Positions 56,084 to 64,000 of a DNA stretch of 64,000 nucleotides are shown here, in pieces. The stretch is from Natronoarchaeum rubrum (lineage in GTDB: Archaea > Halobacteriota > Halobacteria > Halobacteriales > Natronoarchaeaceae): the NCBI RefSeq assembly GCF_024494695.1, contig NZ_JANHDP010000002.1, positions 62,001 through 126,000 on the forward strand. Reading direction: 5' to 3'. The notes beneath the pieces are model-generated. The model had not been told where the DNA came from. It saw only the letters and a program-made list of their open reading frames with translations, and searched no databases. Numbering within the stretch: the stretch's first letter is position 1; each line of letters opens with the position of its first letter. The translations under genes and the position numbers were made by a program.

Positions 56084-56603
56084 TTACGTTTCGGGAGCGT
56101 CGTTCCACCAGTCGACGTGCAAGCGGGGCGTGTATCGGTAGCCGTACTCCACCGCGAGGTCGGCGACCTCGTTCCGGCAAGCGTCGAGTTCGTCCCGAGT
56201 CGTTCCCTCTGGCATCAACAGCACGTCGGAGTCCGGGATGCGACTCGCCGCTGTCGAGCGGACGTCGGCGAGGAGGGATTCAATCTCGGACAGGTCGGCG
56301 GGGCCAGTGACAACGAACTTGAGTTGTCACCACCAGTGAGGACGACGTGGTCGGCGTCATCGGGTGACTGAACCTCCTTGACGATGTCGTCGACGCTCAT
56401 GGTGGCGTGGGTCGGTTCCCAGGAGGTGTGGTAGAAATCATAGAACGACACCAGAGGTCACAGGCACTCGTGCGGACGGACACCGACGGTGTCCAGATGA
56501 GTTTGCCCTTGCCCTGGAGCGAGTAGAAGAATTCGTTGACCGCCAGCGCTGCGCCATCGATGTCGTCCGCTGGCTGCTCATCAGATGTCGAGCTGACTGG
56601 CAT
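56084..56603 (-). pseudogene. queE: queE (7-carboxy-7-deazaguanine synthase), decayed
   Basis: Start ATG 56603 overlaps the queD stop (TGATG). The frame MPVSSTSDEQPADDIDGAAL, VNEFFYSLQGKGKL shifts near 56445 into FYDFYHTSWEPTHATMSVDD, where the third radical-SAM Cys is now Tyr. After VVLTGG the middle of the gene is missing (junction near 56325). The C-terminus (LKFVVTGPADLSEIESLLAD to HVDWWNDAPET, stop 56084) follows in a third frame. It cannot encode an active enzyme. Confidence 0.85.
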
Positions 56604-57096
56604 CAGTGCGTTGCCCCTGTACAGAGCTCCGATGTCTCCCGCACCGTCACTGAGACGTCTGAGACTGACTCTGGGAGTGTCTCGATGAGTTTTCGTTCCA
56701 AGACGAGCCCCATCACCTCCGCGGTCGGTAGGCGTTCGAGAAGGACGAGTGGATCACCGTCGCCACTCTGCTCGAAGGCGTCGATGAGCGGGTCGTCTTT
56801 CTCGAGGAAGAAATGGTGGTCCCAGTTATCTATTACTGAAGTAACATCTCCTTTGTATACGACCCAGCCATCTTGAGTGAGAGATCCGGTTACCTCAACC
56901 GAGATTTCATAGTTGTGTCCGTGCGGACGGCTACGTTCCCATCGTGCTGGAGGAGGCGATGCCCGGTGGTGATTCGGATCGGGTTGTCCTTTCCTACGAA
57001 TAGTGTTCTCTCACTAGACTCAGTAAGATCGGAGACCAATTCTTGTTCAAGATGCACACCAAGGGGGTTCTCCCAGAATTCATTAAGTATTATCAT
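56603..57096 (-). pseudogene. queD: queD (6-carboxytetrahydropterin synthase), frameshifted
   Basis: The N-terminal part (ERTLFVGKDNPIRITTGHRL) breaks near 56935. The next frame continues SRPHGHNYEISVEVTGSL, VVYKGDVTSVIDNWDHHFFL, PTAEVMGLVLERKL and ends SELCTGATH at 56603. The break falls exactly where the catalytic Cys before SRPHGHNYE should be. The N-terminal start is uncertain (ATG 57096 or 57123) and nearly overlaps the divergent gene at 57110. Confidence 0.8.
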
Positions 57097-57109
57097 TACT
57101 ATACTTACT

Positions 57110-57838
57110 ATGTCTCTGATCACAGGAGGAAATTATATTGCAGTTGGCAAATTAGAACCAATAGCCGTGGAAACGTCGCCAGTCAGGAACCTAGAGACGG
57201 TACAGCCGGATTGGGACGACCTTCCGCTAGCTTGCGAGTTGCTTGAGTTGCGACGGCGTGAGCAGAATGTCGATCTGCGGACATCATCTTTCAACGGAGG
57301 TGTCGTGGGGTCAAGAAAAGTTCAGCACGTGACTCGACTCTTGGAACTGCTTGACCTTTTGGATGAGGGCGAATTAACTGAAAGAGGGCAATGGCTGACC
57401 GAAGTGTATGAACCCGCGTTGCAACAGAGTCATTCAGGAGCAAAGTTAGGTATCGGAGTGAAAGATTCGCTTTCGTGTACCGAGCAGCTCCTTCTCTGGA
57501 TGGTTATTTTTTATGAGCACCGTTTGCCAATGCTGGCAGTTCTTCACCAACTCTCAGCCGAAACCGTTCCGACAACTCAAGACTCACGAGCGGCACAGAG
57601 ATTCGGTGAGCGAATCGGCCATCTTTACCCCGATGTCAATAGTGATAGCTCATGGGTGCCGCGTGCAAAAGTACACTACAAGTGGTTAGTCCACCTAGAC
57701 CTCGCGAAGATTCGGTCGAGCAGTTACGTATTGACCGCTATTGGCGACAGTGTTTTTGAGCAAGTCGAATCAGAGTGTCCTGACCAGTGGAATTCGATAC
57801 AGATCCACACCGGCCCTACACTGTTTGACTTCGATTAG
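57110..57838 (+). CDS. Unknown protein leading the DpdA-like operon
   Basis: A 242-residue protein starting MSLITGGNYIAVGKLEPIAV. The middle (VQHVTRLLELLDLLDEGELT, ERGQWLTEVYEP) looks like a winged-helix, and the C-terminus (LVHLDLAKIRSSSYVLTAIG) like a second. It may be a regulator or an adaptor. ATG 57110 is just upstream of, and divergent from, the queD remnant. No family recognised. Confidence 0.6.
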   Translation: MSLITGGNYIAVGKLEPIAVETSPVRNLETVQPDWDDLPLACELLELRRREQNVDLRTSSFNGGVVGSRKVQHVTRLLELLDLLDEGELTERGQWLTEVYEPALQQSHSGAKLGIGVKDSLSCTEQLLLWMVIFYEHRLPMLAVLHQLSAETVPTTQDSRAAQRFGERIGHLYPDVNSDSSWVPRAKVHYKWLVHLDLAKIRSSSYVLTAIGDSVFEQVESECPDQWNSIQIHTGPTLFDFD

Positions 57839-57919
57839 CGGGGGCCAGTTCCAGAGTGAGATACTTCAAACGGATTTATAGGATGGCCCTCCCATCGCTA
57901 CTACTGGTGACTATCTAAC

Positions 57920-60823
57920 GTGCGGTTCTACGTACCTGAGTGGGATGACGCAGTCGACTCCCACTACGATTTCGAACACGACGAACTCTCTACCCTGAAC
58001 CGTCAAGAGCGCGATTTAGATTATATCTGGGATATTTTCGAGCCCGAAACCACACCCGTAGACGGGGTTCTCATTTCCCGCGAACAGGTTGAAGAAACAA
58101 ACCGCAAAGCCGACCGACTCGCCCAGTATGGTGTCTACGATGACCCCGTACTTTCCATCCCGAATTGGTTGCCGACGATCAGTGACTGCGGCGCTTGGGG
58201 CTACAAGTCGCTACCCTTCCCGCCGTACGGGAACCAAGATATGCTCGACTTCTACGAGACGCTGGACGTCACAGTTGGCGTCACTATCGACCACCTTGTC
58301 CTCGGGTCGGGCAAGGACAAGGGACGGCTCTATCTCGACGAACGAGCGTTTGACGGGGAACTCGACAAAGGCGACATCCCCGAGGCCGTCTCGGATGTCG
58401 TTGACGTTATGATCGATGACTGGCCAGAAGAATGGCCCTCATATGTCGACGAGTACGAGCCGACGATTCGTACTGATCTCGACACAGAAGTTGAACCGTT
58501 CGTCGCCGAGGATTTTCGTGGAGACATCGATGCCGTTCTGCCCCGTCTTGCACAGGATTCACGTGCGGTCTACCGCGAACACGACGCCGAGTTCCGCTAC
58601 GACCTGACGCTGCGGAACGCCCGAGAGATGTATAACCTCTACCAGCGTCGTGACTACCCGTTCCGACTGATGGTCGCCATACAGGGATGGAACCCTGACT
58701 CATACAGTAAGGCCGCCGAGGAAGTGCTTGGTATGGGTTATGACTACCTCGGGATCGGGGGAGTCGCAGGTAGCCCAGTTCACGACGTTCGTGGAATCGT
58801 CAAGAGCGTCGGGAAGACGATCAAGCAGTTCGAACGGGAAAACAACACTCGTATCGACTCCCACGTCTTCGGCTTCGCGAAGACTGAGGCGTTCGAGACG
58901 ATCGGTCGGTCGGGGATGACCAGTTTTGACAGCGCAAGTATGCTTCGTTCGGCGTGGACAGGTGGACAGAATTTCCGTCTTGATAACGGCGAACGCTACG
59001 ATGCTATTCGAGTCCGCTATCCATCGAGTCGGGCCGATCTCGACGAAGCTGTTGAAGAGTCTCTACGCGGTCGTGAAACACTGGTGGCACTCCGAGCATA
59101 CGATACGGGAGATTCGATTCGTAATGCTCTCGAGAGTTGGCACGAGCGGGCTGAGAAGGTGCTTCCAGCGACGAGAGAATATCTGCTAGAACACCGCCAC
59201 GATGATCAGTATGATGAGTCGCTCCTACAGGACATAGAAAGAACGTTCCGGGAGGATTTCGAGTATGGACGCGAGCTTCAGGCGAGCTTCAGTGATAATC
59301 TCCGTAGTAAGCTAGTCAAACTCTTGCGGGAAGATACCTCGACTACTCCAGTACCGTTCGAGGAGTACGACGAACTGCTGAGCACGGCGGTAGACGTATT
59401 TGAGGCGTTCCCACACGCGAAGACCGTTTTGAACGAGCCGTACGTTGTCAGTGACTATGATCGAGTCTGGGCGATTGTCCGGGATTACGCTACTTGGATC
59501 GGTGACGACAACCTGCTCCAAGAGTATCAAGACACCCTTCGAAGTCGTCCGTGGGAGAAATGTGACTGTCCAATCTGTATAGAGTACGGTATCGAGGTTT
59601 GCATCTTCCGTGGGAACGATCGAAATCGGAGACGCGGGTTCCACAACACACGACGCTTCTACGATGAATTCGAAGAAGACCTTCCGAAGATCCTCGTCGC
59701 GACCCAGGGTGATGCGGCCCTCAGTGGCTACGAAACTGTTGAAGATTATCTGCGCGACAAACACTCCTCGTTCTGGACCCAGACACACGACCTTCCGGTC
59801 GCAGAGATTGGTGTACTAGATGCGAACGGCGTGAGTGAGTGGTGGGAAGAAACTCCGTCGCTCGTCTCGTTCGCCCCAGACCGTCTGGCAGCAAACGTCG
59901 GCGAACAAGCAGCGCGGTATCAACACCTCTTCGTGCACACACTGGACGACGAGTTGGACGAAGAAGCCGTAGAGGCTGCTCGTGAACATGGTTGCGAGGT
60001 TCACACCAATAGCAATCCCCGAAACTTGCGAGATGAAATACTCGAGGTCTGCGGGCAGAACTATGCCGCCAGTGACGACTTTGTGCCTCATCCACCTGAG
60101 ATCGATACCGAGAACGGATTGGACATCCTTGTCATCGACCAGTGTTCAGGGTCGAAGGAGATACCAGACGACGCACCCATTTTCGGTGAAGAAGAAACTC
60201 TTCAGTTCTCTCGCGAAGACCTCCTCGCTCGTGATAATGTGCCTGGTATCGCGGCACGCGACCTGTACACTGGACGCCAGCAAAACCACGTCAAGAATGC
60301 AGTTAGATGGCTCATGCGACAAGGCCACGACGTCGATCGCTACTTCGTGAGCGCAGGATTTGGCCTTGTCGCAGAAGACGAGTATCTCCCACCCTATGAG
60401 GTAACGTTCAGTTCAATGAACGTTAGCGACATAAGAGAGCGATCTGCGAAACTTGACATCCAAAAAGACCTACGACGCCTCCTGCAAGAGGCCGACTACG
60501 ATGTCGTCTTCTTTACCCTCGGGAAGGACTACTACACCAGCATCGACATCGACGAGATGGTTCAGGAAGTGCGTTCCGACCGGATTGGTGTGGTATTCAA
60601 CCGCGAACTTGTCGAAGACCAGTTTGACAATATCGAGTCCATCCCCGCCCGGACAGAGGATGCAAAAGAACATGGCACGATCGTTGTTGGACTCAAGGGA
60701 CACTATATGAAGAACTTCGCTCGATACATCGACAGCGTCGATACCCTTCGCCCGAAAACTATCGAAGAACTATGTCGGCGAGTAGAGGAAGTACCACCAC
60801 AAGCAGAATTCGAGTCTGAGTGA
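57920..60823 (+). CDS. dpdA: DpdA-like DNA-guanine transglycosylase with C-terminal DUF6884-like domain
   Basis: A 967-residue protein, start GTG 57920, TATA-like TTTATAGG at about 57878. Residues about 75-330 form a TGT barrel: PTISDCGAWGYKSLP (substrate Asp), VGVTIDHLVLGSGKD (nucleophile Asp region), AIQGWNPDSYSK and YDYLGIGGVAGSP. A zinc site CDCPICIEYGIEVC...H is near 545-570. The last third (ILVIDQCSGSKEIPDDAP, ARDLYTGRQQNHVKNAV, SAGFGLVAEDEYLPPYE) resembles DUF6884. DpdA enzymes exchange guanine in DNA for preQ0. This is much longer than stand-alone phage DpdA. Confidence 0.8.
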   Translation: MRFYVPEWDDAVDSHYDFEHDELSTLNRQERDLDYIWDIFEPETTPVDGVLISREQVEETNRKADRLAQYGVYDDPVLSIPNWLPTISDCGAWGYKSLPFPPYGNQDMLDFYETLDVTVGVTIDHLVLGSGKDKGRLYLDERAFDGELDKGDIPEAVSDVVDVMIDDWPEEWPSYVDEYEPTIRTDLDTEVEPFVAEDFRGDIDAVLPRLAQDSRAVYREHDAEFRYDLTLRNAREMYNLYQRRDYPFRLMVAIQGWNPDSYSKAAEEVLGMGYDYLGIGGVAGSPVHDVRGIVKSVGKTIKQFERENNTRIDSHVFGFAKTEAFETIGRSGMTSFDSASMLRSAWTGGQNFRLDNGERYDAIRVRYPSSRADLDEAVEESLRGRETLVALRAYDTGDSIRNALESWHERAEKVLPATREYLLEHRHDDQYDESLLQDIERTFREDFEYGRELQASFSDNLRSKLVKLLREDTSTTPVPFEEYDELLSTAVDVFEAFPHAKTVLNEPYVVSDYDRVWAIVRDYATWIGDDNLLQEYQDTLRSRPWEKCDCPICIEYGIEVCIFRGNDRNRRRGFHNTRRFYDEFEEDLPKILVATQGDAALSGYETVEDYLRDKHSSFWTQTHDLPVAEIGVLDANGVSEWWEETPSLVSFAPDRLAANVGEQAARYQHLFVHTLDDELDEEAVEAAREHGCEVHTNSNPRNLRDEILEVCGQNYAASDDFVPHPPEIDTENGLDILVIDQCSGSKEIPDDAPIFGEEETLQFSREDLLARDNVPGIAARDLYTGRQQNHVKNAVRWLMRQGHDVDRYFVSAGFGLVAEDEYLPPYEVTFSSMNVSDIRERSAKLDIQKDLRRLLQEADYDVVFFTLGKDYYTSIDIDEMVQEVRSDRIGVVFNRELVEDQFDNIESIPARTEDAKEHGTIVVGLKGHYMKNFARYIDSVDTLRPKTIEELCRRVEEVPPQAEFESE

Positions 60824-60964
60824 TCCTCCACTACCAGATGGAATCATACGTGTTCTTTCGCTCCTAAGAATTGTTCTCCTGCTCCGAGGATAAGTTTCAG
60901 ATGTATGAATGGAGCATATCGCCCCATTCACTAAATAAGAGGACAGCCTATCCGAGCGGGAGGC

Positions 60965-61999
60965 ATGTTGTATCGACGCCAGGAACTCGACCTTCCCCGA
61001 GGGGAACTAGATACCCCTGTTCTCTTTCCCGTCAGAAACATCGGGAAGCGATCGAGTGACAATACACCGACGTACGTCGGCACGATCCCAGACTTCTCGG
61101 CAGCGATGATCAACGCGAGATCCATCCGCAACCGAGACCCAATGTGGCAGAGAATATCGAATGGTGTAACGTTACGGGAGGAAATGGACGTCCCCGAGGA
61201 CACCATCGTTTTCGCGGACAGTGGTGGGTTCGATTTCGCCAACGAAGAAGTGGACACTACCCCAGCAAAAACACTTGACACCCAGAGTCAATTGGACGCG
61301 GACATCCTCGGTACAGTCGACATTCCTCTCTCAAGGGACAACCGGGCAGCAGAAAATCAACGACGAATCGACCAAAGCATCGAGTACGCACTCAAAGCGA
61401 GCGACCACCACGATGGAGATGGACTTCTCTTCGCGAGTGTACATGGTTACGATTCAGAGACGATTCGGAATAACATACAATACCTGGAGAAGAACGGCGA
61501 ATTCGATGGGTATGCCCTCGGAAGTATGGTCCCGATACGAACCGATTATAAAAAAGTAACAAAATTGATACTGTCTGCACGAAACGCGACAGATAAGCAC
61601 CTGCATGTGTACGGCCTCGGGGGCCTCGTCTATCAACCACTTCTGCTCTACTTGGGGGTCGACAGTTTCGACTCTTCGGCCTTCATTCGTAGCGCAGGCA
61701 ACCGGAACTATCTGATTCCGGGCTTCGGCGGGGAAGAGCTACGGAATATCGAGGAACTAGACAGGCTTCCCTGTCCCTGTCCAGTGTGTGGACAAAGGGA
61801 ACTCGACGAGATTCGCGAAGACCGAACTGCCCTGACCCAGCATAATCTCTGGGCACTCGCGACTGAACTACGTCGCTTCCGCTATGTCGCCGAATCTGGT
61901 CGAGACATCGAAGAGTATCTCGACTTGCGTTTCAGTGGAAACGAGGTCACTAAGCGTGCATACGAAACCGCAAAGCAACAGGTGCGGAGGCTCACATGA
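60965..61999 (+). CDS. Second tRNA/DNA-guanine transglycosylase-fold protein
   Basis: A 344-residue TGT-family protein with ADSGGFDFANEE (substrate Asp), DILGTVDIPLSRDN (nucleophile region), SVHGYDSETI, YALGSMVPIR, HVYGLGGLVYQ and a zinc site CPCPVCGQRE...H. It lacks the PUA and other C-terminal domains of archaeal tRNA TGT (ArcTGT), so it is unlikely to be the housekeeping archaeosine enzyme. It may act with the large DpdA-like protein. ATG 60965 has a GGGAGG Shine-Dalgarno-like sequence; the next gene overlaps by ATGA. Confidence 0.8.
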   Translation: MLYRRQELDLPRGELDTPVLFPVRNIGKRSSDNTPTYVGTIPDFSAAMINARSIRNRDPMWQRISNGVTLREEMDVPEDTIVFADSGGFDFANEEVDTTPAKTLDTQSQLDADILGTVDIPLSRDNRAAENQRRIDQSIEYALKASDHHDGDGLLFASVHGYDSETIRNNIQYLEKNGEFDGYALGSMVPIRTDYKKVTKLILSARNATDKHLHVYGLGGLVYQPLLLYLGVDSFDSSAFIRSAGNRNYLIPGFGGEELRNIEELDRLPCPCPVCGQRELDEIREDRTALTQHNLWALATELRRFRYVAESGRDIEEYLDLRFSGNEVTKRAYETAKQQVRRLT

Positions 62000-62892
62000 G
62001 CGACGCGAGGCCAACTGTAAGGCCAGTCACTCTCAGTCGGATGGCTGAACTGACTCATGCCTCCGAAGCAGTTAGCAAGTCAACTGAGGAGCTCGAAGAC
62101 GAATTGGACGTGAGTCACCGGCGTGCGCGTGAAACGATTCTCGAAGCAAAACGCATCTCCTTGCTCAACGAAGATGACTCTGACGAGGAGCCAGTCTACA
62201 CGACGACTGAGGTCGGTTTGTCGTTCCTCAGTGCAATTCGCGACGAGGACTGGAGTCAAGTAAGCACAATCCTGGAGACACGTAGTCCACACTACGGGAC
62301 CTTCATCGAGGTTCTCAAAGACGTCGAAAACGCTGGTTTAGACACACTCCTGACCCAGTTGGAAGAGGCTCAAGAATTCAGCCCATATTCGTATAACCAA
62401 ACGAGTGTGGAGGTGCTCGGTGACTGGGCTGAGCGGTTGGGTCGGGTTCAACGAAATGCGTTCACGGGAGACTACTACTTGACAGATCAGGCGGCGATAC
62501 CCGCCAACTTCCACTACCTGCTCTTGGGCGTGTACGACGACCTCGAAGAAAGAGCGGGCGTCGACCTGCGCCAGCGCTACCTGTCGATTCCACGTCTTCG
62601 TGAGGAGACCTGTGAACGACTCGGCTGCACTCGTGATGATTTCAACAATGCGCTGCTTGGGCTCTGCCGGCAGAACGTCGGTAAACTTGAGCTGTCGGGC
62701 GCACCGATGGATACGGCTGCAAAGGATGCCGCACTCGGTATCAAGCGTATTGCGCTCTCCGAAGAGGACGGTTTAGTCAGCACTTCTCAGTCCACTCAGC
62801 AGGTCATGGCCGGTGTCGAACAGTTCGGTAAGAAATACTACTACCTCGCGGTGCACGACCGCAACATCGAATACACACAGGAGGCTACATAA
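61996..62892 (+). CDS. Winged-helix protein of the DpdA-like operon
   Basis: A 298-residue protein. N-terminal helix-turn-helix: MAELTHASEAVSKSTEELED, LDVSHRRARETILEAKRISL, then a wing PVYTTTEVGLSF. A second similar unit is in the C-terminal half (IPRLREETCERLGCTRDDFN). It overlaps the TGT gene upstream (ATGA) and the ATPase downstream (TAATG). In position it recalls the DpdG-type partner of a DpdH-type ATPase; that equivalence is not verified. Confidence 0.6.
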   Translation: MSDARPTVRPVTLSRMAELTHASEAVSKSTEELEDELDVSHRRARETILEAKRISLLNEDDSDEEPVYTTTEVGLSFLSAIRDEDWSQVSTILETRSPHYGTFIEVLKDVENAGLDTLLTQLEEAQEFSPYSYNQTSVEVLGDWAERLGRVQRNAFTGDYYLTDQAAIPANFHYLLLGVYDDLEERAGVDLRQRYLSIPRLREETCERLGCTRDDFNNALLGLCRQNVGKLELSGAPMDTAAKDAALGIKRIALSEEDGLVSTSQSTQQVMAGVEQFGKKYYYLAVHDRNIEYTQEAT

Positions 62893-64000
62893 TGTCCGAC
62901 GCATTCACGATCACCGACGAGCAGCAAGACTACTCACAGTACGACTTGGACGCGAATCCATTCCCGTACAGTCCGGTACCCGCTGAAGATCCCGAGATAT
63001 ACTGTGGCCAACAGCACGTCTCGGGCAAGATCAGCTCAACTGTCTCGTCGATGCTCTCTACCGGCAAGTCCAAGCACTTGGTAGTCACGGGGAAGTATGG
63101 CAACGGAAAGTCACACACGCTCAAGTATACCCGTTCACTCCTCCGCGATCGCGATGATGTCGTCGTAGGATACGTTGCTCAGCCTGGGGAAGGATTCCTC
63201 GACATCTACCACGAATTCGTCTACGATCTGGGCTTCAACCGACTCCAAGAGCTCGCGTACGAGTTCCTTGCATCGGTGGCGAGAAATGCCACCGACACGA
63301 ACCCGATCGGCGCCAGTGCGATGGAGTCGCTGATAGACGATGGCGACGTACTTCTCTCGGAAATTGTCCCCGAGGCGATTCGCCGCCTCAGCGATGTGAC
63401 GAAGTTCGCCGACTTTGCGCGTGCCATCATCCACATGGTGTACGAAGATACGAATCTCTACGCGTGGCAGTGGCTCACCGCAGAGGGGATTCGATACGAG
63501 CAGCGCAAGGAGATGGAAATTCACAGCGCACTCGACGACGACACGATGGGTGTTCGGGCCTTCACCGCACTCAAAAATATGCTCCTCGAACTCGGCTATA
63601 CCGGTATTTTCGTCTTCGTCGACGAGTTTGAGAGCATCGCACGACTCTCACCCAAAGACGAACAGGCAACACTCAACAGCATTCGGCACCTGATGGATCA
63701 GAACAGTTCGGGACTATGCATGCTGTTTGGTTGTGCTCCCGAGGTCTGGCAAGACGTGATGAGTGAGTACCACGCATTCAGTGAGCGAATTGGGGAAGAA
63801 GTTGCTCTGAAACCCCTCACAAGTGAGAACCTCTATGAGTTGGTGCGTGATTATTTAGATCAAGAGAGGATGTCTTCTGCTGAAAATGAGGGGATAGACC
63901 CATTCTCTGAGGAGGCTTTGGATTTGATTCTCCAAACATCACAGGGCAATATCCGACAAGTCCTATCTATGTGTAGCCGTATCCTCGATGATGCCGCAGA
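62892..64000 (+). CDS. ORC/BrxD-like AAA+ ATPase (5' part)
   Basis: At least 369 residues; the gene runs off the right edge. Walker A is TGKYGNGKSHTLKY near residue 60, Walker B IFVFVDEFESI near residue 240, and later LFGCAPEVW and NIRQVLSMCSR match sensor regions of ORC/Cdc6-like STAND-free ATPases used in BREX (BrxD) and Dpd (DpdH). It likely forms a complex with the preceding winged-helix protein. Start ATG 62892 overlaps the upstream TAA. Confidence 0.75.
   Translation, partial: MSDAFTITDEQQDYSQYDLDANPFPYSPVPAEDPEIYCGQQHVSGKISSTVSSMLSTGKSKHLVVTGKYGNGKSHTLKYTRSLLRDRDDVVVGYVAQPGEGFLDIYHEFVYDLGFNRLQELAYEFLASVARNATDTNPIGASAMESLIDDGDVLLSEIVPEAIRRLSDVTKFADFARAIIHMVYEDTNLYAWQWLTAEGIRYEQRKEMEIHSALDDDTMGVRAFTALKNMLLELGYTGIFVFVDEFESIARLSPKDEQATLNSIRHLMDQNSSGLCMLFGCAPEVWQDVMSEYHAFSERIGEEVALKPLTSENLYELVRDYLDQERMSSAENEGIDPFSEEALDLILQTSQGNIRQVLSMCSRILDDAA

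Noticed and set aside
56873..57109. N-terminal extension of the gene at 57110
   Set aside because: The extension is antisense to the queD remnant and Ser/Arg-rich; the natural start is ATG 57110.

Overview
The window comes from a halophilic archaeon (class Halobacteria). Coding sequence in the first 18.7 kb is GC-rich and proteins are strongly acidic. Archaeal hallmarks are an MCM helicase, a TFB, many leaderless-looking promoters, haloarchaeal small-protein families and IS200/IS605-type TnpB elements. I did not assign a genus.

1-18.7 kb is ordinary chromosome. It holds a truncated membrane Fe-S oxidoreductase, a biotin ECF transporter (bioY-bioM-bioN), a CMI4-like protein, a Cas4-like nuclease, sua5, the proline operon proC-proB-proA, tRNA-Gly(CCC), nadE, an enoyl-CoA hydratase, a solo TnpB, tRNA-Thr(GGT), a sensory-rhodopsin-transducer family protein, and mcm interrupted by a homing-endonuclease intein in the Walker A motif.

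18.7-42.4 kb is accessory DNA resembling an integrated plasmid or virus remnant. It contains two more TnpB genes (one overlapping a tiny RHH gene), a frameshifted NrS-1-type primase-polymerase, two paralogous OB-fold genes each preceded by a dispersed repeat of about 450 bp, a TFB, a SWIM zinc-finger protein, a Fic-like protein, a DUF4143-type ATPase, a beta-propeller lipoprotein or Tat protein, an Excalibur surface protein and many small membrane or zinc-ribbon proteins. Four genes here carry a covarying 5' hairpin with a GGG loop closed by CA/TG.

42.4-64 kb looks like a defence island. A minus-strand, AT-richer operon (53657 to 42460) encodes a PglZ-fold protein, an unknown protein, a giant BrxC/PglY-like ATPase, a DEAH helicase and a separate DUF1998 protein. 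It resembles BREX or Pbe effector modules but has no methyltransferase. Next to it is a 7-deazaguanine precursor cassette queD-queE-folE-queC in which only folE is intact. Diverging from that, on the plus strand, is an operon of an unknown protein, a large DpdA-like DNA transglycosylase, a second TGT-fold protein, a winged-helix protein and an ORC/BrxD-like ATPase that runs off the window. My leading hypothesis is that a 7-deazaguanine DNA modification module is paired with a PglZ-ATPase-helicase effector module, and that its dedicated preQ0 genes are being lost because the host's archaeosine pathway can supply preQ0.
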